A DNA stretch of 58,607 nt from Akkermansiaceae bacterium (GCA_025363295.1 JANYEC010000037.1:1-58607), one strand, 5' to 3'; shown: positions 16,732 to 26,760, counted from the stretch's first letter. Numbers and translations: made by a program. Notes: generated by a model from the sequence alone, not told the origin.

Positions 16732-18168
16732 ATGACCCTGTTAATTCAAAACGGAACCATCGTCACTGCCGATGCGCAGTTTGTCGGAGATGTGCTTTGC
16801 CGTGATGGCTTGATCGTGGAAATCGGTCCTGATTTAACATTGCCGACCGATGCCGAGATTATTGATGCAACTGGCAAATTGGTATTTCCCGGTTTCATCG
16901 ATCCTCACGTGCATATCTATCTGCCGTTCATGGGCACGTTCTCCAAAGACGATTACGCGACGGGCAGCAAGGCCGCGCTCATGGGCGGGACGACGACTTT
17001 GATGGAAATGTGCTGTCCATCACGCAGCGAAGATCCATGCGAGGCGATCCAACTTTGGAAAAGTAAGGCGGCAGGAATTTCCTCGTGCGACTATACTTTC
17101 CACATGGGAGTGACGCGATTCGATGAAGGAACCGCCGATGCATTGCGGGCCATCGTCGCGGAGGAAGGAATTTCATCGTTTAAGGTTTTTCTCGCTTACA
17201 AAGGAGCGTTTGGCATTGAGGATACGGAGCTCTATCAGACTCTATCACTCGCCAAGGAACTCGGTGTGGTAGTCACCGCGCATTGTGAGAATGCGGACTT
17301 GGTTTCGGCGATGCAGAAGAAACTCATTGCCGAGGGCAAGACCGGCCCTGAGTGGCACGAGCCTTCTCGCCCGATCACGGTTGAAGCGGAAGGCTGCCAT
17401 CACTTGATGACCTTCGCGGAAATGACGGGAGCAGAAGTTTACGTCGTTCACACCAGTTGCATACCCGCAGTGGAGGCGATCACTGAGGCAAAAAAACGGG
17501 GAGTGAAAGCCTGGATCGAAACGGTTGCGCCGTATCTCACGATGGATAGCAGCGATGCCGAGCGCCCAGATTTCGAGGGCGCAAAGTATGTGATGAGCCC
17601 GCCGATCCGCGCCAAGGAACATCAGGATTTCCTCTGGAAATGTTTGGCGAATGGCACGGTGGATACCGTGGGAACCGACCATGCGCCATTTGACTTTGCG
17701 ACCCAAAAACACATGGGGCATCCCGATCCTAACAAATGCGTGGATGCCAGCCTCCAACCGACGGGGAAAGCAGGAAACTTCACGCTCATTCCTAACGGTA
17801 TTCCCAGCGTGGAGGAGCGGGTGAAACTACTTTACACCGAAGGCGTCTGCCGCGGCCGCATCGACTTGCAGACGCTGGTCCGCTGTGCTAGCACCCGCGC
17901 TGCTGAGATTTTTGGGCTCTATCCGCGCAAAGGCACCATCGCCGTGGGTAGCGATGCGGATTTGGTGATTTGGGATCCGGAGTGGAAAGGGCAAATTTCC
18001 GTCACGACTCATTCCATGGCCACCGACTACTCTGCCTTCGAAGGCCGCGACGTCATTGGCCGTGCGGAACTGGTAACCGTTCGCGGAAAAATCATGGTGC
18101 GCGACGGCGTATGGGTCGGCGAGCCGGGATGGGGTAACTTTCTGGCACGCAAACCACGGATTTCATAA
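16732..18168 (+). CDS. hydA: dihydropyrimidinase / D-hydantoinase
   Basis: A 478-residue cyclic amidohydrolase that opens dihydrouracil or dihydrothymine to the N-carbamoyl-beta-amino acid. The two-metal site is complete: DPHVH (His59, His61), the carboxylated Lys151 in SSFKVFLAYKG, His184 in TAHCEN, His240 in VVHTSC, and Asp316 in GTDHAPFDF. The start ATG at 16732 is directly followed by the usual LLIQNGTIVTAD. It forms an operon with the permease gene (three-base gap) and the aminotransferase gene. The upstream dehydrogenase gene and these three cover most of the reductive pyrimidine pathway. Dihydropyrimidine dehydrogenase and beta-ureidopropionase genes are not in this window. Confidence 0.92.
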   Translation: MTLLIQNGTIVTADAQFVGDVLCRDGLIVEIGPDLTLPTDAEIIDATGKLVFPGFIDPHVHIYLPFMGTFSKDDYATGSKAALMGGTTTLMEMCCPSRSEDPCEAIQLWKSKAAGISSCDYTFHMGVTRFDEGTADALRAIVAEEGISSFKVFLAYKGAFGIEDTELYQTLSLAKELGVVVTAHCENADLVSAMQKKLIAEGKTGPEWHEPSRPITVEAEGCHHLMTFAEMTGAEVYVVHTSCIPAVEAITEAKKRGVKAWIETVAPYLTMDSSDAERPDFEGAKYVMSPPIRAKEHQDFLWKCLANGTVDTVGTDHAPFDFATQKHMGHPDPNKCVDASLQPTGKAGNFTLIPNGIPSVEERVKLLYTEGVCRGRIDLQTLVRCASTRAAEIFGLYPRKGTIAVGSDADLVIWDPEWKGQISVTTHSMATDYSAFEGRDVIGRAELVTVRGKIMVRDGVWVGEPGWGNFLARKPRIS

Positions 18169-18171
18169 GCC

Positions 18172-19638
18172 ATGGACTCGACACGAATTTCCGATGACAG
18201 CTTATCTAACGAGGATCTAGCAGCGATTCCTACGGACAAGCGGACGTGGTCCTGTTGGAACTACGCGTCGCTGTGGATCTCGATGGCGGCGTGCATCCCG
18301 ACTTACATGCTCGCCTCCTCGCTCATTGAAAAGGGCATGAACTGGTGGCAAGCGGTGCTCACCATTTTTCTCGGAAATCTGGTCGTGTTAATCCCGATGA
18401 TTCTCAACGCGCATGCCGGCACCAAGTATGGCATTCCATTTCCCGTCTATTGCCGAGCGGCGTTCGGCACGCTCGGGGCGAATGTTCCCGCGCTGCTGCG
18501 TGCGCTCGTCGCCTGCGGGTGGTTCGGCATTCAGGCATGGATCGGTGGCGAGGCGATTCATAAAATTCTATCAGTTTTCATCCCGTCATTCGCTGGGGGC
18601 AGTCCGCTGCTAGGCTTGGGAATTTCCCTCTCGCAGCTCGTTTGCTTCTTGTTTTTTTGGAGTATTAATATGTGGGTGATCCATCGCGGAATTCACACGA
18701 TTCGCGTGCTACTTTCTATCAAGGCGCCACTGCTGCTCGTCCTCGGATTGCTGTTACTTTACTGGGCCTACTCGGCGGCCGGCGGATTCGGCCCGATGCT
18801 GGCGAAACCTTCCGCCTTCGAGCCTGGACAGCCTAAAGCCGGGCAGTTCATGTCATTTTTCCTGCCCGCGCTCACTGGCATGGTGGGATTCTGGGCCACG
18901 CTCTCGCTAAACATTCCGGATTTCTCGCGTTATGCCCGTTCTCAAAAAGATCAAATGTTAGGCCAAGCACTCGGCCTGCCGCCGACGATGGCGCTCTACT
19001 CATTCATCGGCGTGGCAGTGACCTCCGCCACTGCGGTGATCTTTGGTAAGACGATCTGGGACCCGGTCGATGTGCTGACGCGTTTTAAAAATCCGTTAGT
19101 TTTAGTAATCGCGATGCTCGCTTTGTGCATTGCGACATTGGCCACTAACATCGCGGCCAATGTCGTCAGTCCGGCGAATGATTTTGCAAATCTCGCGCCC
19201 AAAAAAATCTCCTTTCGCACTGGCGGTTTCATCACAGGAATCATCGGCGTTTTGCTGATGCCGTGGAAACTAGTGGCCGACCCGAGCGGCTACATCTTCA
19301 CTTGGCTAGTCGGATACAGCGCCTTATTGGGGCCGATCGCTGGGATCATGATCGCCGATTATTTCGTGCTGCGGAATAAGTATCTGGATGTCACGGAACT
19401 CTATCGGGTCGATGGGATTTATCGCTACACGAATGGCTTTAGCATTGCTGCGCTCGTGGCATTCGGTTTGGCCGTGCTGCCGAATCTTCCCGGCTTCCTC
19501 TCACAGATCGGCGTGCTGGGTCATGTCCCACCCATTTTCAAATCGCTCTATGAGCAAGCGTGGTTCGTCGGTCTCGGCGTGGCTTTCGTGCTCTATCTTC
19601 TATTTAGAAAAATTTCACCCGTTCCCATTCAGCGCTAA
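18172..19638 (+). CDS. NCS1-family nucleobase/hydantoin:cation symporter
   Basis: A 488-residue inner-membrane transporter with about 12 hydrophobic segments. The N-terminal block WSCWNYASLWISMAACIPTY, the GTKYGIPFPVYCRAAFG loop and NIPDFSRYARSQKDQ are NCS1 signatures shared with uracil, allantoin and hydantoin permeases (PucI, Mhp1). It starts three bases after the dihydropyrimidinase stop, so the two are almost certainly co-translated, which suggests import of uracil, thymine or a dihydropyrimidine/hydantoin. Allantoin is an alternative, but no allantoinase is present. The hydrophilic N-terminus (about 25 residues) is normal for the family. Confidence 0.9.
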   Translation: MDSTRISDDSLSNEDLAAIPTDKRTWSCWNYASLWISMAACIPTYMLASSLIEKGMNWWQAVLTIFLGNLVVLIPMILNAHAGTKYGIPFPVYCRAAFGTLGANVPALLRALVACGWFGIQAWIGGEAIHKILSVFIPSFAGGSPLLGLGISLSQLVCFLFFWSINMWVIHRGIHTIRVLLSIKAPLLLVLGLLLLYWAYSAAGGFGPMLAKPSAFEPGQPKAGQFMSFFLPALTGMVGFWATLSLNIPDFSRYARSQKDQMLGQALGLPPTMALYSFIGVAVTSATAVIFGKTIWDPVDVLTRFKNPLVLVIAMLALCIATLATNIAANVVSPANDFANLAPKKISFRTGGFITGIIGVLLMPWKLVADPSGYIFTWLVGYSALLGPIAGIMIADYFVLRNKYLDVTELYRVDGIYRYTNGFSIAALVAFGLAVLPNLPGFLSQIGVLGHVPPIFKSLYEQAWFVGLGVAFVLYLLFRKISPVPIQR

Positions 19639-19650
19639 CATATTAAAATC

Positions 19651-20985
19651 ATGGCCACACTTCCTCCCTACGATTACACTCCGAAACCCTACGACGGCCC
19701 ATCACCGGAGGAAATTCTTGCACTGCGTAAGGAATTCGTAAACCCCGCGATATTTCATTACTATAAGAAGCCTATCACCATCGTCGAGGGTAAGGGCCAA
19801 TACCTTTATGATGAAACTGGCAGGCGCTATCTCGATGGTTTTGGCGGAATCGTCACGGTCAGTGTGGGTCACTGCCACCCCGAGGTCCTCGCCGCCGCGA
19901 CGCTTCAGAACGAGACGATCAATCATACCACCACGATCTATCTGAATCCACAGATCGCGCTTTATGCGAAGGAACTCGCTGCGAAGATGCCCGGCAATCT
20001 TAAGGTCTGTTATTTTGTGAACTCTGGCTCCGAGGCGAACGACCTCGCCGTTCTAATGGCCCGCGCCTACACCGGAAACTACGATCTCATTGCGCTGCGC
20101 AACGCCTATCATGGCGGTAGTCCGGGGACGATGGCGCTCACCTCGCATCATACTTGGAAGTTCAATGTGCCTCACTCGTTCGGCGTGCAACACGCGCGTA
20201 TGCCCGATCCTTATCGCGGACCATTCGGTATGGATGATCCGGAGGCCGGGAAAAAATACGCGGCCGACATTCAGGAAATCATTCAGTTCGGCACTTCCGG
20301 GAAAATCGCCGCGTTCATCGCCGAGTCGATCCAAGGAGTTGGCGGCTCGGTGGTGTTTCCTGAAGGGTATTTGGAGCATGCTTACGAGCACGCGCGTGCC
20401 GCCGGTGGCTTGTGCATCGCGGATGAAGTGCAGGCGGGTTTTGGCCGGACGGGCACTCATTTCTGGGGATTTGAAACGCAGGGCGTCATGCCGGATATCG
20501 TCACGATGGCTAAAGGAATCGGCAACGGCTGCCCGCTCGCGGCGGTGATCACTACACCCGAAATCGCACAATCCTTAGCGAGCAGAATTCATTTCAACAC
20601 CTTTGGCGGAAATCCGGTGTCAATGGCACAAGGGCGCGCGGTGCTGCGTGTGATCGAAAAGGAAGGGCTTCAGGAAAACTCTCTCAGGATCGGTGCACAC
20701 CTAACGCGCGGATTTGAAAAACTCGCAGAAAAACATTTGATCATTGGACAAGTCCGCGGGCTGGGCCTGATGCTCGGCGTGGAACTTGTGAAAGACCGCA
20801 CCACCAAAGAGCCCGCCAAAGAGGCCTGCGCCGAAGTTTTCGAACGTTGCAAAGACCTCGGCCTGCTCATCGGCAAGGGCGGCCTTTTTGGCAACTCACT
20901 CCGCATCAAGCCGCCGATGTGCATTACTCTAGCAGATGCTAATTTCATGCTGGAAGTAATCGACGAAGCATTGAGCGGGATTTGA
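19651..20985 (+). CDS. class III (omega) aminotransferase, AGXT2/beta-alanine type
   Basis: A 444-residue PLP enzyme. Key residues are in place: the SGSEAND phosphate-binding turn (around 125-131), YHGG (153-156), the cofactor-binding Asp258 in [13 protein letters not shown], and the Schiff-base Lys288 in [14 protein letters not shown], followed by [10 protein letters not shown]. The sequence resembles alanine-glyoxylate aminotransferase 2 and beta-alanine:pyruvate transaminases. Twelve bases separate it from the permease gene. In this operon it would remove the amino group of beta-alanine (or 3-aminoisobutyrate), giving the semialdehyde used by the dehydrogenase encoded upstream. It converges on rodA with two bases between the stops. 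Confidence 0.9.
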   Translation: MATLPPYDYTPKPYDGPSPEEILALRKEFVNPAIFHYYKKPITIVEGKGQYLYDETGRRYLDGFGGIVTVSVGHCHPEVLAAATLQNETINHTTTIYLNPQIALYAKELAAKMPGNLKVCYFVNSGSEANDLAVLMARAYTGNYDLIALRNAYHGGSPGTMALTSHHTWKFNVPHSFGVQHARMPDPYRGPFGMDDPEAGKKYAADIQEIIQFGTSGKIAAFIAESIQGVGGSVVFPEGYLEHAYEHARAAGGLCIADEVQAGFGRTGTHFWGFETQGVMPDIVTMAKGIGNGCPLAAVITTPEIAQSLASRIHFNTFGGNPVSMAQGRAVLRVIEKEGLQENSLRIGAHLTRGFEKLAEKHLIIGQVRGLGLMLGVELVKDRTTKEPAKEACAEVFERCKDLGLLIGKGGLFGNSLRIKPPMCITLADANFMLEVIDEALSGI

Positions 20986-20987
20986 AA

Positions 20988-22187
20988 TCAGGCCTCCGTG
21001 GGCTTCGTTTTGAGCGTGGGCATCGCGTTCCGGTGAATCCACACGCTCTGCACCAGTCCTAACATAAACATACAAATGACCACAAACGTTCCTGAGTAAC
21101 TGATCAGGGGTAGCGGAATCCCCGTGATGGGCATGATGAGGACGCACATTCCAATGTTTTCAAAAACATGCGCGAAAAACACCGCGACAATTAGGCATAC
21201 TAGTAAACGCCCGGACACATCTCTGCTGTAAAATCCGATGAACAGCGCTTGAATCAGTAAAAGTGCAAATGTCGTGAGCAGGAGTAAACTCCCTCGGAAA
21301 CCAAGTTCCTCCGCGATCACGGCGAAGATGTAGTCGTTGTGTGCGGTGTCCCGTGGGATGAAGCCTTTGTCGTGCAGGGAACCCTGCTCAGCCGTTGCAT
21401 TCCAGCCCACACCTTTCCACCCCGCTTTGCCAACCGCCATGGAGACATTGTGCGGCGCGTAGGCGGCTCCCGCGATGTCCACCTCTTTGTTTTGCATCAT
21501 ACGCAGCCAAATATCGATTCGCTCAGGTCCGCGCTTGGAAACGAGGGGAAGCACCACAAAGTAGAGCAGCGGAATGCATCCCGCTCCAACGAGCGCCATG
21601 AATGATAGATAGCGGAAAGGGATTCCTCCGATCAGCAAAGCAACGATAGAAACTGGAATCCAGACGAGGGCTGATCCCATATCCCCCATTTTCATCACAA
21701 ACAGAAAGGGAATCGCCGCGAGTGTCCCAATGATTCCAATCCTAACAAAAGGCAGTGCAAACCACCGATGCAGTTTTGGTAAATCTTGCATCAACCAGGC
21801 AATCAGCAATATCCCCGAGGAAACTCCAAGCTGGGCTGGTTGAAAACTGAAGGTGCCGAATTTAAGTCTGTAAACCGAGTCGTTTTGCACCATCGCCAAG
21901 ACCATCAGGGCCAAGCTGGAGATGTAGTAGGGAATCCCTAACCAGCGAATCCACCGATAATCACTCAATGAGACGATGAAGTAAACGGCACTGCCGAGCA
22001 AAATCCAAATCTTCTGGGAATGCGCGTAATAGCCTCCCACCGTGCCGTAGTGATCTAGCAATTCCTTGGAAATTGTCAAATGCCTCGCCGCGCTTTCGAT
22101 CATAAAAACGCCAAAAATCAGCAGCCCGTACATCACTAGCACGAGCACCCAATTCATACCGAGAATTTTCCTTAAGAACGGAGTCAT
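20988..22187 (-). CDS. rodA: RodA, SEDS-family peptidoglycan glycosyltransferase
   Basis: A 399-residue inner-membrane protein with about ten membrane helices, of the FtsW/RodA/SpoVE family that polymerises lipid II during cell elongation. The diagnostic blocks are HNDYIFAVIAEELGFRG in the large extracellular loop, with the catalytic Asp region in FIPRDTAHND, and the C-terminal MPITGIPLPLISYSGT. The MNWVLVLVMYGLLIFGVFMIESA start is typical of RodA rather than FtsW. No mre or PBP2 gene is adjacent. The 160-base region to purC is divergent and should hold promoters for both genes. Confidence 0.92.
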   Translation of the reverse strand: MTPFLRKILGMNWVLVLVMYGLLIFGVFMIESAARHLTISKELLDHYGTVGGYYAHSQKIWILLGSAVYFIVSLSDYRWIRWLGIPYYISSLALMVLAMVQNDSVYRLKFGTFSFQPAQLGVSSGILLIAWLMQDLPKLHRWFALPFVRIGIIGTLAAIPFLFVMKMGDMGSALVWIPVSIVALLIGGIPFRYLSFMALVGAGCIPLLYFVVLPLVSKRGPERIDIWLRMMQNKEVDIAGAAYAPHNVSMAVGKAGWKGVGWNATAEQGSLHDKGFIPRDTAHNDYIFAVIAEELGFRGSLLLLTTFALLLIQALFIGFYSRDVSGRLLVCLIVAVFFAHVFENIGMCVLIMPITGIPLPLISYSGTFVVICMFMLGLVQSVWIHRNAMPTLKTKPTEA

Positions 22188-22348
22188 GACAATTCCGGCG
22201 CGACCATACGGTTCCCATCGGCCATGGCAAGGCGGGTGTGAAATTTAGTGGGTCCGCGCATTGATAGGATGGTCTCTGTTTGAAAATGATTTCGCGCTTG
22301 GGTTTCAGCGGCCTTGACCACAGCCGGGCTGGGTTTTACCAATTTCAA

Positions 22349-23059
22349 ATGACACCGCTTTATGAAGGCAAGGCCAAGCGTCTTTGGACCACTGAAAACC
22401 CGAACACGCTCCGCATGGAGTTTAAGAATGACGCCACCGCTTTTAATGGCGAGAAAAAGGCCAGCTTTGAAAACAAAGGCCATCTGAACAACGAGATTAG
22501 CACGCTCATCTACGGGTTTCTCGAAAAAGAAGGAGTCCCGACGCATTTCGTCCGGCAGATAGACGCGACCAACGTCGAGGTGAAAAAAGTCACCATTTTG
22601 ATGGTCGAGGTGATCATCCGCAATGTTTCTGCTGGCAGCTATTGCAAACGCACCGGCATTGAGGAAGGCCGCATGTTTTCCCAACCGGTCATCGAGTTTT
22701 CCTACAAGAGCGATGAGCTGGGCGATCCGCTAATCAATGACGACTACATCCGTGAAATGGGCCTCGCAACGCCTGAGGATCTCGCCCATTTGCGGACATC
22801 TGCTTTGAAGGTTAACAAGATTCTCACCGAGTTTTTCGCCAAATGCGGACTCAAGCTGGTGGATTTCAAATTGGAATTCGGCCGTCTCATTTCCGATCCA
22901 TCAGTGATCGTGCTTGCTGACGAGATCAGTCCCGATGGTTGCCGCTTGTGGGATTTGAAAACCGGAGAGAAAATGGACAAAGACCGTTTCCGCCGCGATC
23001 TGGGCGGTGTGATGGAAGCCTACGAGGAAGTGCTCGGTCGCCTCAGATCTAACGGGTGA
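22349..23059 (+). CDS. purC: phosphoribosylaminoimidazole-succinocarboxamide synthase
   Basis: A 236-residue SAICAR synthetase, the purine-pathway enzyme that joins CAIR and aspartate using ATP. The start LYEGKAKRLW, the NDATAFNGEKK block, the VEVIIRNVSAGSYCKRTG segment and the LVDFKLEFG...DEISPDGCRLWD block cover the ATP- and substrate-binding sites. The ATG at 22349 is chosen because the motif LYEGKAK always lies at the very N-terminus; codons further upstream are not conserved. It is divergent from rodA, and its stop codon directly abuts the stop of rimK on the other strand. Confidence 0.95.
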   Translation: MTPLYEGKAKRLWTTENPNTLRMEFKNDATAFNGEKKASFENKGHLNNEISTLIYGFLEKEGVPTHFVRQIDATNVEVKKVTILMVEVIIRNVSAGSYCKRTGIEEGRMFSQPVIEFSYKSDELGDPLINDDYIREMGLATPEDLAHLRTSALKVNKILTEFFAKCGLKLVDFKLEFGRLISDPSVIVLADEISPDGCRLWDLKTGEKMDKDRFRRDLGGVMEAYEEVLGRLRSNG

Positions 23060-23956
23060 TCACTTATCCGTCGGCTTGGACGGTTTCACGGCGGTGCGTT
23101 CGATGAATTCAATGATCATGCCCGCCACGTCCTTTTTCGAGGATTGCTCGATGCCTTCAAGCCCCGGTGAGGAGTTTACCTCCATGACCACGGGGCCGTG
23201 ATTGGAACGCAGTAGGTCCACCCCGGCGACGTTGAGCCCCATGGCTTTGGCGGCACTGATGGCGACTGCGCGCTCGTCCGAGGAAATTTTGACTTTTTGC
23301 GAGGAGCCGCCGCGATGAAGGTTCGAGCGGAACTCTCCCGGAGCTCCCTGCCGTTTCATTGATGCGACGACCTTGCCGCCGACCACGATGCAGCGGATAT
23401 CGGCGCCCTCCGCTTCTTTGATGAATTCCTGTACAAGGATGTTCGCATTAAGGCCTTTAAATGCTTCAATCACAGATTCCGCAGCATTGGCAGTTTCTGC
23501 TAGAACAACGCCGACGCCTTGAGTTCCTTCTAACAATTTAATCACTAACGGCGCACCGCCACACATTTTAATGAGCTCTCCCGTTGCATCGGTGTGATGC
23601 GCGAAGCCGGTGACTGGAAGCCCGATGCCGCGCTTGGCGAGAATTTGGAGCGACCGAAGTTTATCCCGTGAACGAGCGATGGCGACGGACTCGTTGAGCG
23701 TGAAGACATTCATCATTTCAAACTGCCGCACCACTGCATTTCCATAAAACGTATGCCGGGCAGCGATCCGCGGGATGACGGCATCTGCGACTAATTCCTC
23801 GCCATCCACATAGATCCGTGGCTTGCGCGAGGTGATGTTCATGTAGCAGCGGAGGTAATCGACCACGCGCACTTGATGGCCGCGCGACTCGGCGGCGACG
23901 ACGAGGGCGTGGGTGCTATAAAGTTGCGGATTCCGGGAAAGGATGATGATTTTCAT
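23060..23956 (-). CDS. rimK: RimK-family ATP-grasp ligase
   Basis: A 298-residue ATP-grasp enzyme. The N-terminal pre-ATP-grasp domain starts [19 protein letters not shown]; the ATP-binding core has [15 protein letters not shown] and [10 protein letters not shown], then [28 protein letters not shown], and the metal-binding [14 protein letters not shown]. Escherichia coli RimK adds glutamates to the C-terminus of ribosomal protein S6, and this copy matches it in length and motifs. A poly-glutamate synthesis role is possible in other bacteria. The ATG at 23956 starts at the first beta strand; the 22 codons before it are not family-like. Convergent with purC without any spacer. Confidence 0.9.
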   Translation of the reverse strand: MKIIILSRNPQLYSTHALVVAAESRGHQVRVVDYLRCYMNITSRKPRIYVDGEELVADAVIPRIAARHTFYGNAVVRQFEMMNVFTLNESVAIARSRDKLRSLQILAKRGIGLPVTGFAHHTDATGELIKMCGGAPLVIKLLEGTQGVGVVLAETANAAESVIEAFKGLNANILVQEFIKEAEGADIRCIVVGGKVVASMKRQGAPGEFRSNLHRGGSSQKVKISSDERAVAISAAKAMGLNVAGVDLLRSNHGPVVMEVNSSPGLEGIEQSSKKDVAGMIIEFIERTAVKPSKPTDK

Positions 23957-24077
23957 GCGAGGCAAGTTGCAGTAACCAATCGTGCGGCTGTGCTCACTCG
24001 TCCAATAGTTATGGCGCTGCATGGGTCAATGAGAAAAACGATTGTGACGCTTTGTTTGCAATGAATACAGTCGCCCT

Positions 24078-24749
24078 ATGCGAATGGATATTGTCACCCT
24101 GTTTCCCGAAGTGGCTCTTGCTCCCTTGAGCGATTCGATCATTCAAAGAGCGCGAGCGGCGGGGATCGTCGAGGTGAAAGCCCATCAATTGCGTGATTGG
24201 TCGGCGGACAAACATCGCCGCGTTGATGACTCATTGTGCGGAGGCGGGCATGGAATGCTTCTCAAACCAGAACCTTTGTTTGCCGCAGTCGAGGAATTGC
24301 GAGGCACTTCGACGCGCGTGATTTTGATGACGCCGCAGGGAAGACCTTTCAAACAAGCCATCGCACAGGAACTCGCTGGATCTGAGCATTTAGTGATTCT
24401 TTGTGGTCATTACGAAGGGGTGGATCACCGGGTAATCGAAGCATTGGTGGATGATGAGATTTCTATCGGAGACTACATTTTGACGAACGGCGCGCTGGCC
24501 GCGGCGGTGCTCTGCGATGCGGTGATCCGGCTCCTGCCAGGAGCGCTCGGAGATGAACGCTCACCGGTGGATGAATCATTTTTTGATCCAAATCGACTGG
24601 AGGCACCCGCCTACACGCGTCCTATCGACTTTCGGGGAATGACGGTGCCGGAGGTGCTGATTTCCGGGAATCATGGAAAAATCGAGGCATGGAAAGCAGC
24701 ACAATCCCTTGAAAGGACCACCAAGAATCGCCCCGATTTGCTGGAGTAG
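24078..24749 (+). CDS. trmD: tRNA (guanine-37-N1)-methyltransferase
   Basis: A 223-residue SPOUT-class methyltransferase that adds N1-methyl to G37 of tRNAs with a G at position 36, preventing frameshifts. It begins MRMDIVTLFPE, contains KHRRVDDSLCGGGHGMLLKPEP, LCGHYEGVDHRVIEALVDDEISIGDYILTNGALAA (trefoil-knot SAM site, spread over about 120-155), and the YTRPIDFRGMTVPEVLISGNH block with the catalytic Asp. It is not in the usual rpsP-rimM-trmD-rplS operon here; its neighbours are rimK (divergent) and a GNAT gene. Confidence 0.95.
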   Translation: MRMDIVTLFPEVALAPLSDSIIQRARAAGIVEVKAHQLRDWSADKHRRVDDSLCGGGHGMLLKPEPLFAAVEELRGTSTRVILMTPQGRPFKQAIAQELAGSEHLVILCGHYEGVDHRVIEALVDDEISIGDYILTNGALAAAVLCDAVIRLLPGALGDERSPVDESFFDPNRLEAPAYTRPIDFRGMTVPEVLISGNHGKIEAWKAAQSLERTTKNRPDLLE

Positions 24750-24825
24750 CGGAATGGGGAAAGGTTTTTTCGAATCTTGGTATAATTTAATGTGATCATC
24801 GGAAAATTCTGACAGTGTCCCGCTT

Positions 24826-25320
24826 GTGAAAACGGCAAAGAACGCAGCGAAAAATGACCATAACGAAGATCGCCCTGTCGTAGAGTCGGCGACGATTGAA
24901 GATTTGCCTGCACTCACGGAACTCGTCATGAGTCTCTTTGCCAGATCAGGCGACTTCTCGCCCGATCGGGCCGTGCAGGAGCGGGGCTTGCAGTTGATCC
25001 TTGAACAACCGAACCGCGGGCGCATTTTTGTGATTCGAAACAAGGATCAGATTTTTGGAATGGTGAACCTGCTATTCACGATTTCGACCGCTTGCGGAGG
25101 TTTTGTGATCCTGATGGAAGATGTCGTCATTGACCCGGACCACCGTGGCCAAGGCTATGGTGCGATGTTGCTCGATTACGTGACCGAGTTTGGCCACAAG
25201 AAGCACTTTAAGCGGATCACCTTGCTTACTGACAAGATCAGCGCTGAGTCCCAGGAGTTTTTCAAAAAGCAGGGCTTCGAATACTCTAACATGATCCCGA
25301 TGCGGAAGATCCTCCCTTGA
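24826..25320 (+). CDS. GNAT-family N-acetyltransferase
   Basis: A 164-residue acyltransferase with one GNAT fold. The acetyl-CoA pyrophosphate loop is DHRGQGYGAMLL (pattern Q/R-x-x-G-x-G/A), preceded by the beta-4 strand VILMEDVVIDP; the C-terminal block ITLLTDKISAESQEFFKKQGF is typical. The first 20 residues are Lys/Asn-rich and lie outside the fold, so the GTG start at 24826 could be slightly too early, but no other good start was seen. It lies in a same-strand run between trmD and a HIT gene with gaps of 76 and 48 bases. Substrate unknown. Confidence 0.85.
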   Translation: MKTAKNAAKNDHNEDRPVVESATIEDLPALTELVMSLFARSGDFSPDRAVQERGLQLILEQPNRGRIFVIRNKDQIFGMVNLLFTISTACGGFVILMEDVVIDPDHRGQGYGAMLLDYVTEFGHKKHFKRITLLTDKISAESQEFFKKQGFEYSNMIPMRKILP

Positions 25321-25368
25321 TGAATTCTAACGAAGTGATAGATATCGACCTGCCTGTCTTAATTTCCA

Positions 25369-25785
25369 ATGGCATTTGAACTTCATCCACGGCTCGCGGC
25401 TGGCGGTTTTGAAATTGGAAAACTAGGCGGATGTGTGTTGCTTTTGAAGAACAATGCGCTGTTCCCCTGGTTCCTGTTAGTGCCTGAGGTGGATGAAGGA
25501 ATCGAAGATCTCCATCAGCTTGAGCCGGGTCATTACATTGAAGTAATGTTGGCAGTGCGCCAAGTATCCGAATTTGTTTCCAGCTATTTTGAGCCCGAAA
25601 AACTCAACGTCGCTTGCATCGGCAATCAGGTGAGGCACATGCATGTTCATATTGTAGGGCGCTTCCTCGATGATCCAGCTTGGCCAGGCACGGTGTGGGC
25701 GTTCGATGGAAAAAAGAGTCTCTCAATCACTGAAGTTGAGGGAATTCTCGCGGCAGCGCGGGAATTTTTGAAAATGGACGAATGA
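25369..25785 (+). CDS. HIT-domain nucleotide hydrolase
   Basis: A 138-residue histidine-triad protein, possibly acting on dinucleoside polyphosphates or AMP conjugates. The triad is HMHVHIVGRF, with His90, His92 and His94 in HxHxH spacing; the substrate-binding block LLVPEVDEGIEDLHQL precedes it, as in Ap4A-hydrolase-type HIT proteins. The final His-x-x motif of the classical triad (HVHxHxx) is replaced by HIVGRF, a variation seen in some bacterial HIT proteins. It is convergent with the dehydrogenase gene that follows. Confidence 0.88.
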   Translation: MAFELHPRLAAGGFEIGKLGGCVLLLKNNALFPWFLLVPEVDEGIEDLHQLEPGHYIEVMLAVRQVSEFVSSYFEPEKLNVACIGNQVRHMHVHIVGRFLDDPAWPGTVWAFDGKKSLSITEVEGILAAAREFLKMDE

Positions 25786-25800
25786 TTTCTATTTTTACTA

Positions 25801-26760
25801 TCAAATCACTCCGTTAGCGCAGTTGCAGTCGCCCTCGCCTTTCAGCGCGTTGATGAGGTTTGTTAGCGATTTCATAGCCTGGCGAGGAACGCTTTCGTAA
25901 GTGCGGGAGCCGATGTGCGGGGTGATGACGCAGTTAGGCGCGGTGAGCAACGGATGATCCGCGCGGGGTGGTTCTTCATCGAGCACGTCGGCACCGTAGC
26001 CGCCGACCTTGCCGCTGTGAAGTGCTGCGACGATGTCCGCTGTCTCGACGATTTCGCCACGGGCGCAGTTGAGAATGATCACACCGTCTTTCATCTCCGC
26101 GATTTTTTCCGTGCGGATCATGCTGCGGGTTTCGTCGGAGAGATTGCAGTGAAGCGACACGACATCAGATTGCGTGAGTACCTCGTCCATGGAAGCGCAG
26201 CGTTTCACACCGTATTCGGCGGCGAATTTTTCATCCCAGTAAGGATCGAAAGCAATGATCGGCATGGAGAAAGCCTTTGCGCGAATCGCGACTTCCTTAC
26301 CGATGCGACCCAAGCCGATGATGCCCATGGTTTTGTCTGCGATCTCGTGGCCCGTGAGACGTAGCCACTCACCCTTCCGTGCGGCAGCGGCGGTGGTGAC
26401 GATGTGCTTGGTGATCCCGATGAGCAGGCCGAAGGTGTGCTCGGCCACGGTGGTATGATTCACGCCGGGCGTAAAAAGCACGGGGATTTTCAACTCCTTG
26501 GTCGCCGCAACATCGATTTTATCCAGGCCGATGCCGTATTTGGAAATAATTTTCAGACGCGGCAGGGATTTTTCGATGACCGCGCGGGTGATCGCATCAT
26601 CGCCGCAGAGAAAGGCATCGAAGTCGCCAGCGAGCTCCAGCATTCGGGCCTCGCTGAGCGGGCCGCGTTCACGGACGATTTCCCAGCCTTGTGCAGCCAT
26701 GAGTTCGTGATGTGGGCCGGGAGTGTCTTGATAGGAGCAGGTGGTGAGGAGGATGCGCAT
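25801..26760 (-). CDS. D-isomer-specific 2-hydroxyacid dehydrogenase
   Basis: A 319-residue NAD-dependent dehydrogenase related to phosphoglycerate dehydrogenase and hydroxypyruvate reductase. The Rossmann motif is MGIIGLGRIGKEVA (about 146-159). Catalytic residues are visible: Arg in LNCARGEIV, Glu in DVLDEEPP and His in VITPHIGS. No ACT or other regulatory domain is attached, so it is the short form. The substrate-binding lobe starts at residue 1 (MRILLTTCSYQDTPGPHHE). No pathway partner is adjacent, so the physiological substrate (3-phosphoglycerate, glyoxylate or another 2-keto acid) is open. Confidence 0.88.
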   Translation of the reverse strand: MRILLTTCSYQDTPGPHHELMAAQGWEIVRERGPLSEARMLELAGDFDAFLCGDDAITRAVIEKSLPRLKIISKYGIGLDKIDVAATKELKIPVLFTPGVNHTTVAEHTFGLLIGITKHIVTTAAAARKGEWLRLTGHEIADKTMGIIGLGRIGKEVAIRAKAFSMPIIAFDPYWDEKFAAEYGVKRCASMDEVLTQSDVVSLHCNLSDETRSMIRTEKIAEMKDGVIILNCARGEIVETADIVAALHSGKVGGYGADVLDEEPPRADHPLLTAPNCVITPHIGSRTYESVPRQAMKSLTNLINALKGEGDCNCANGVI

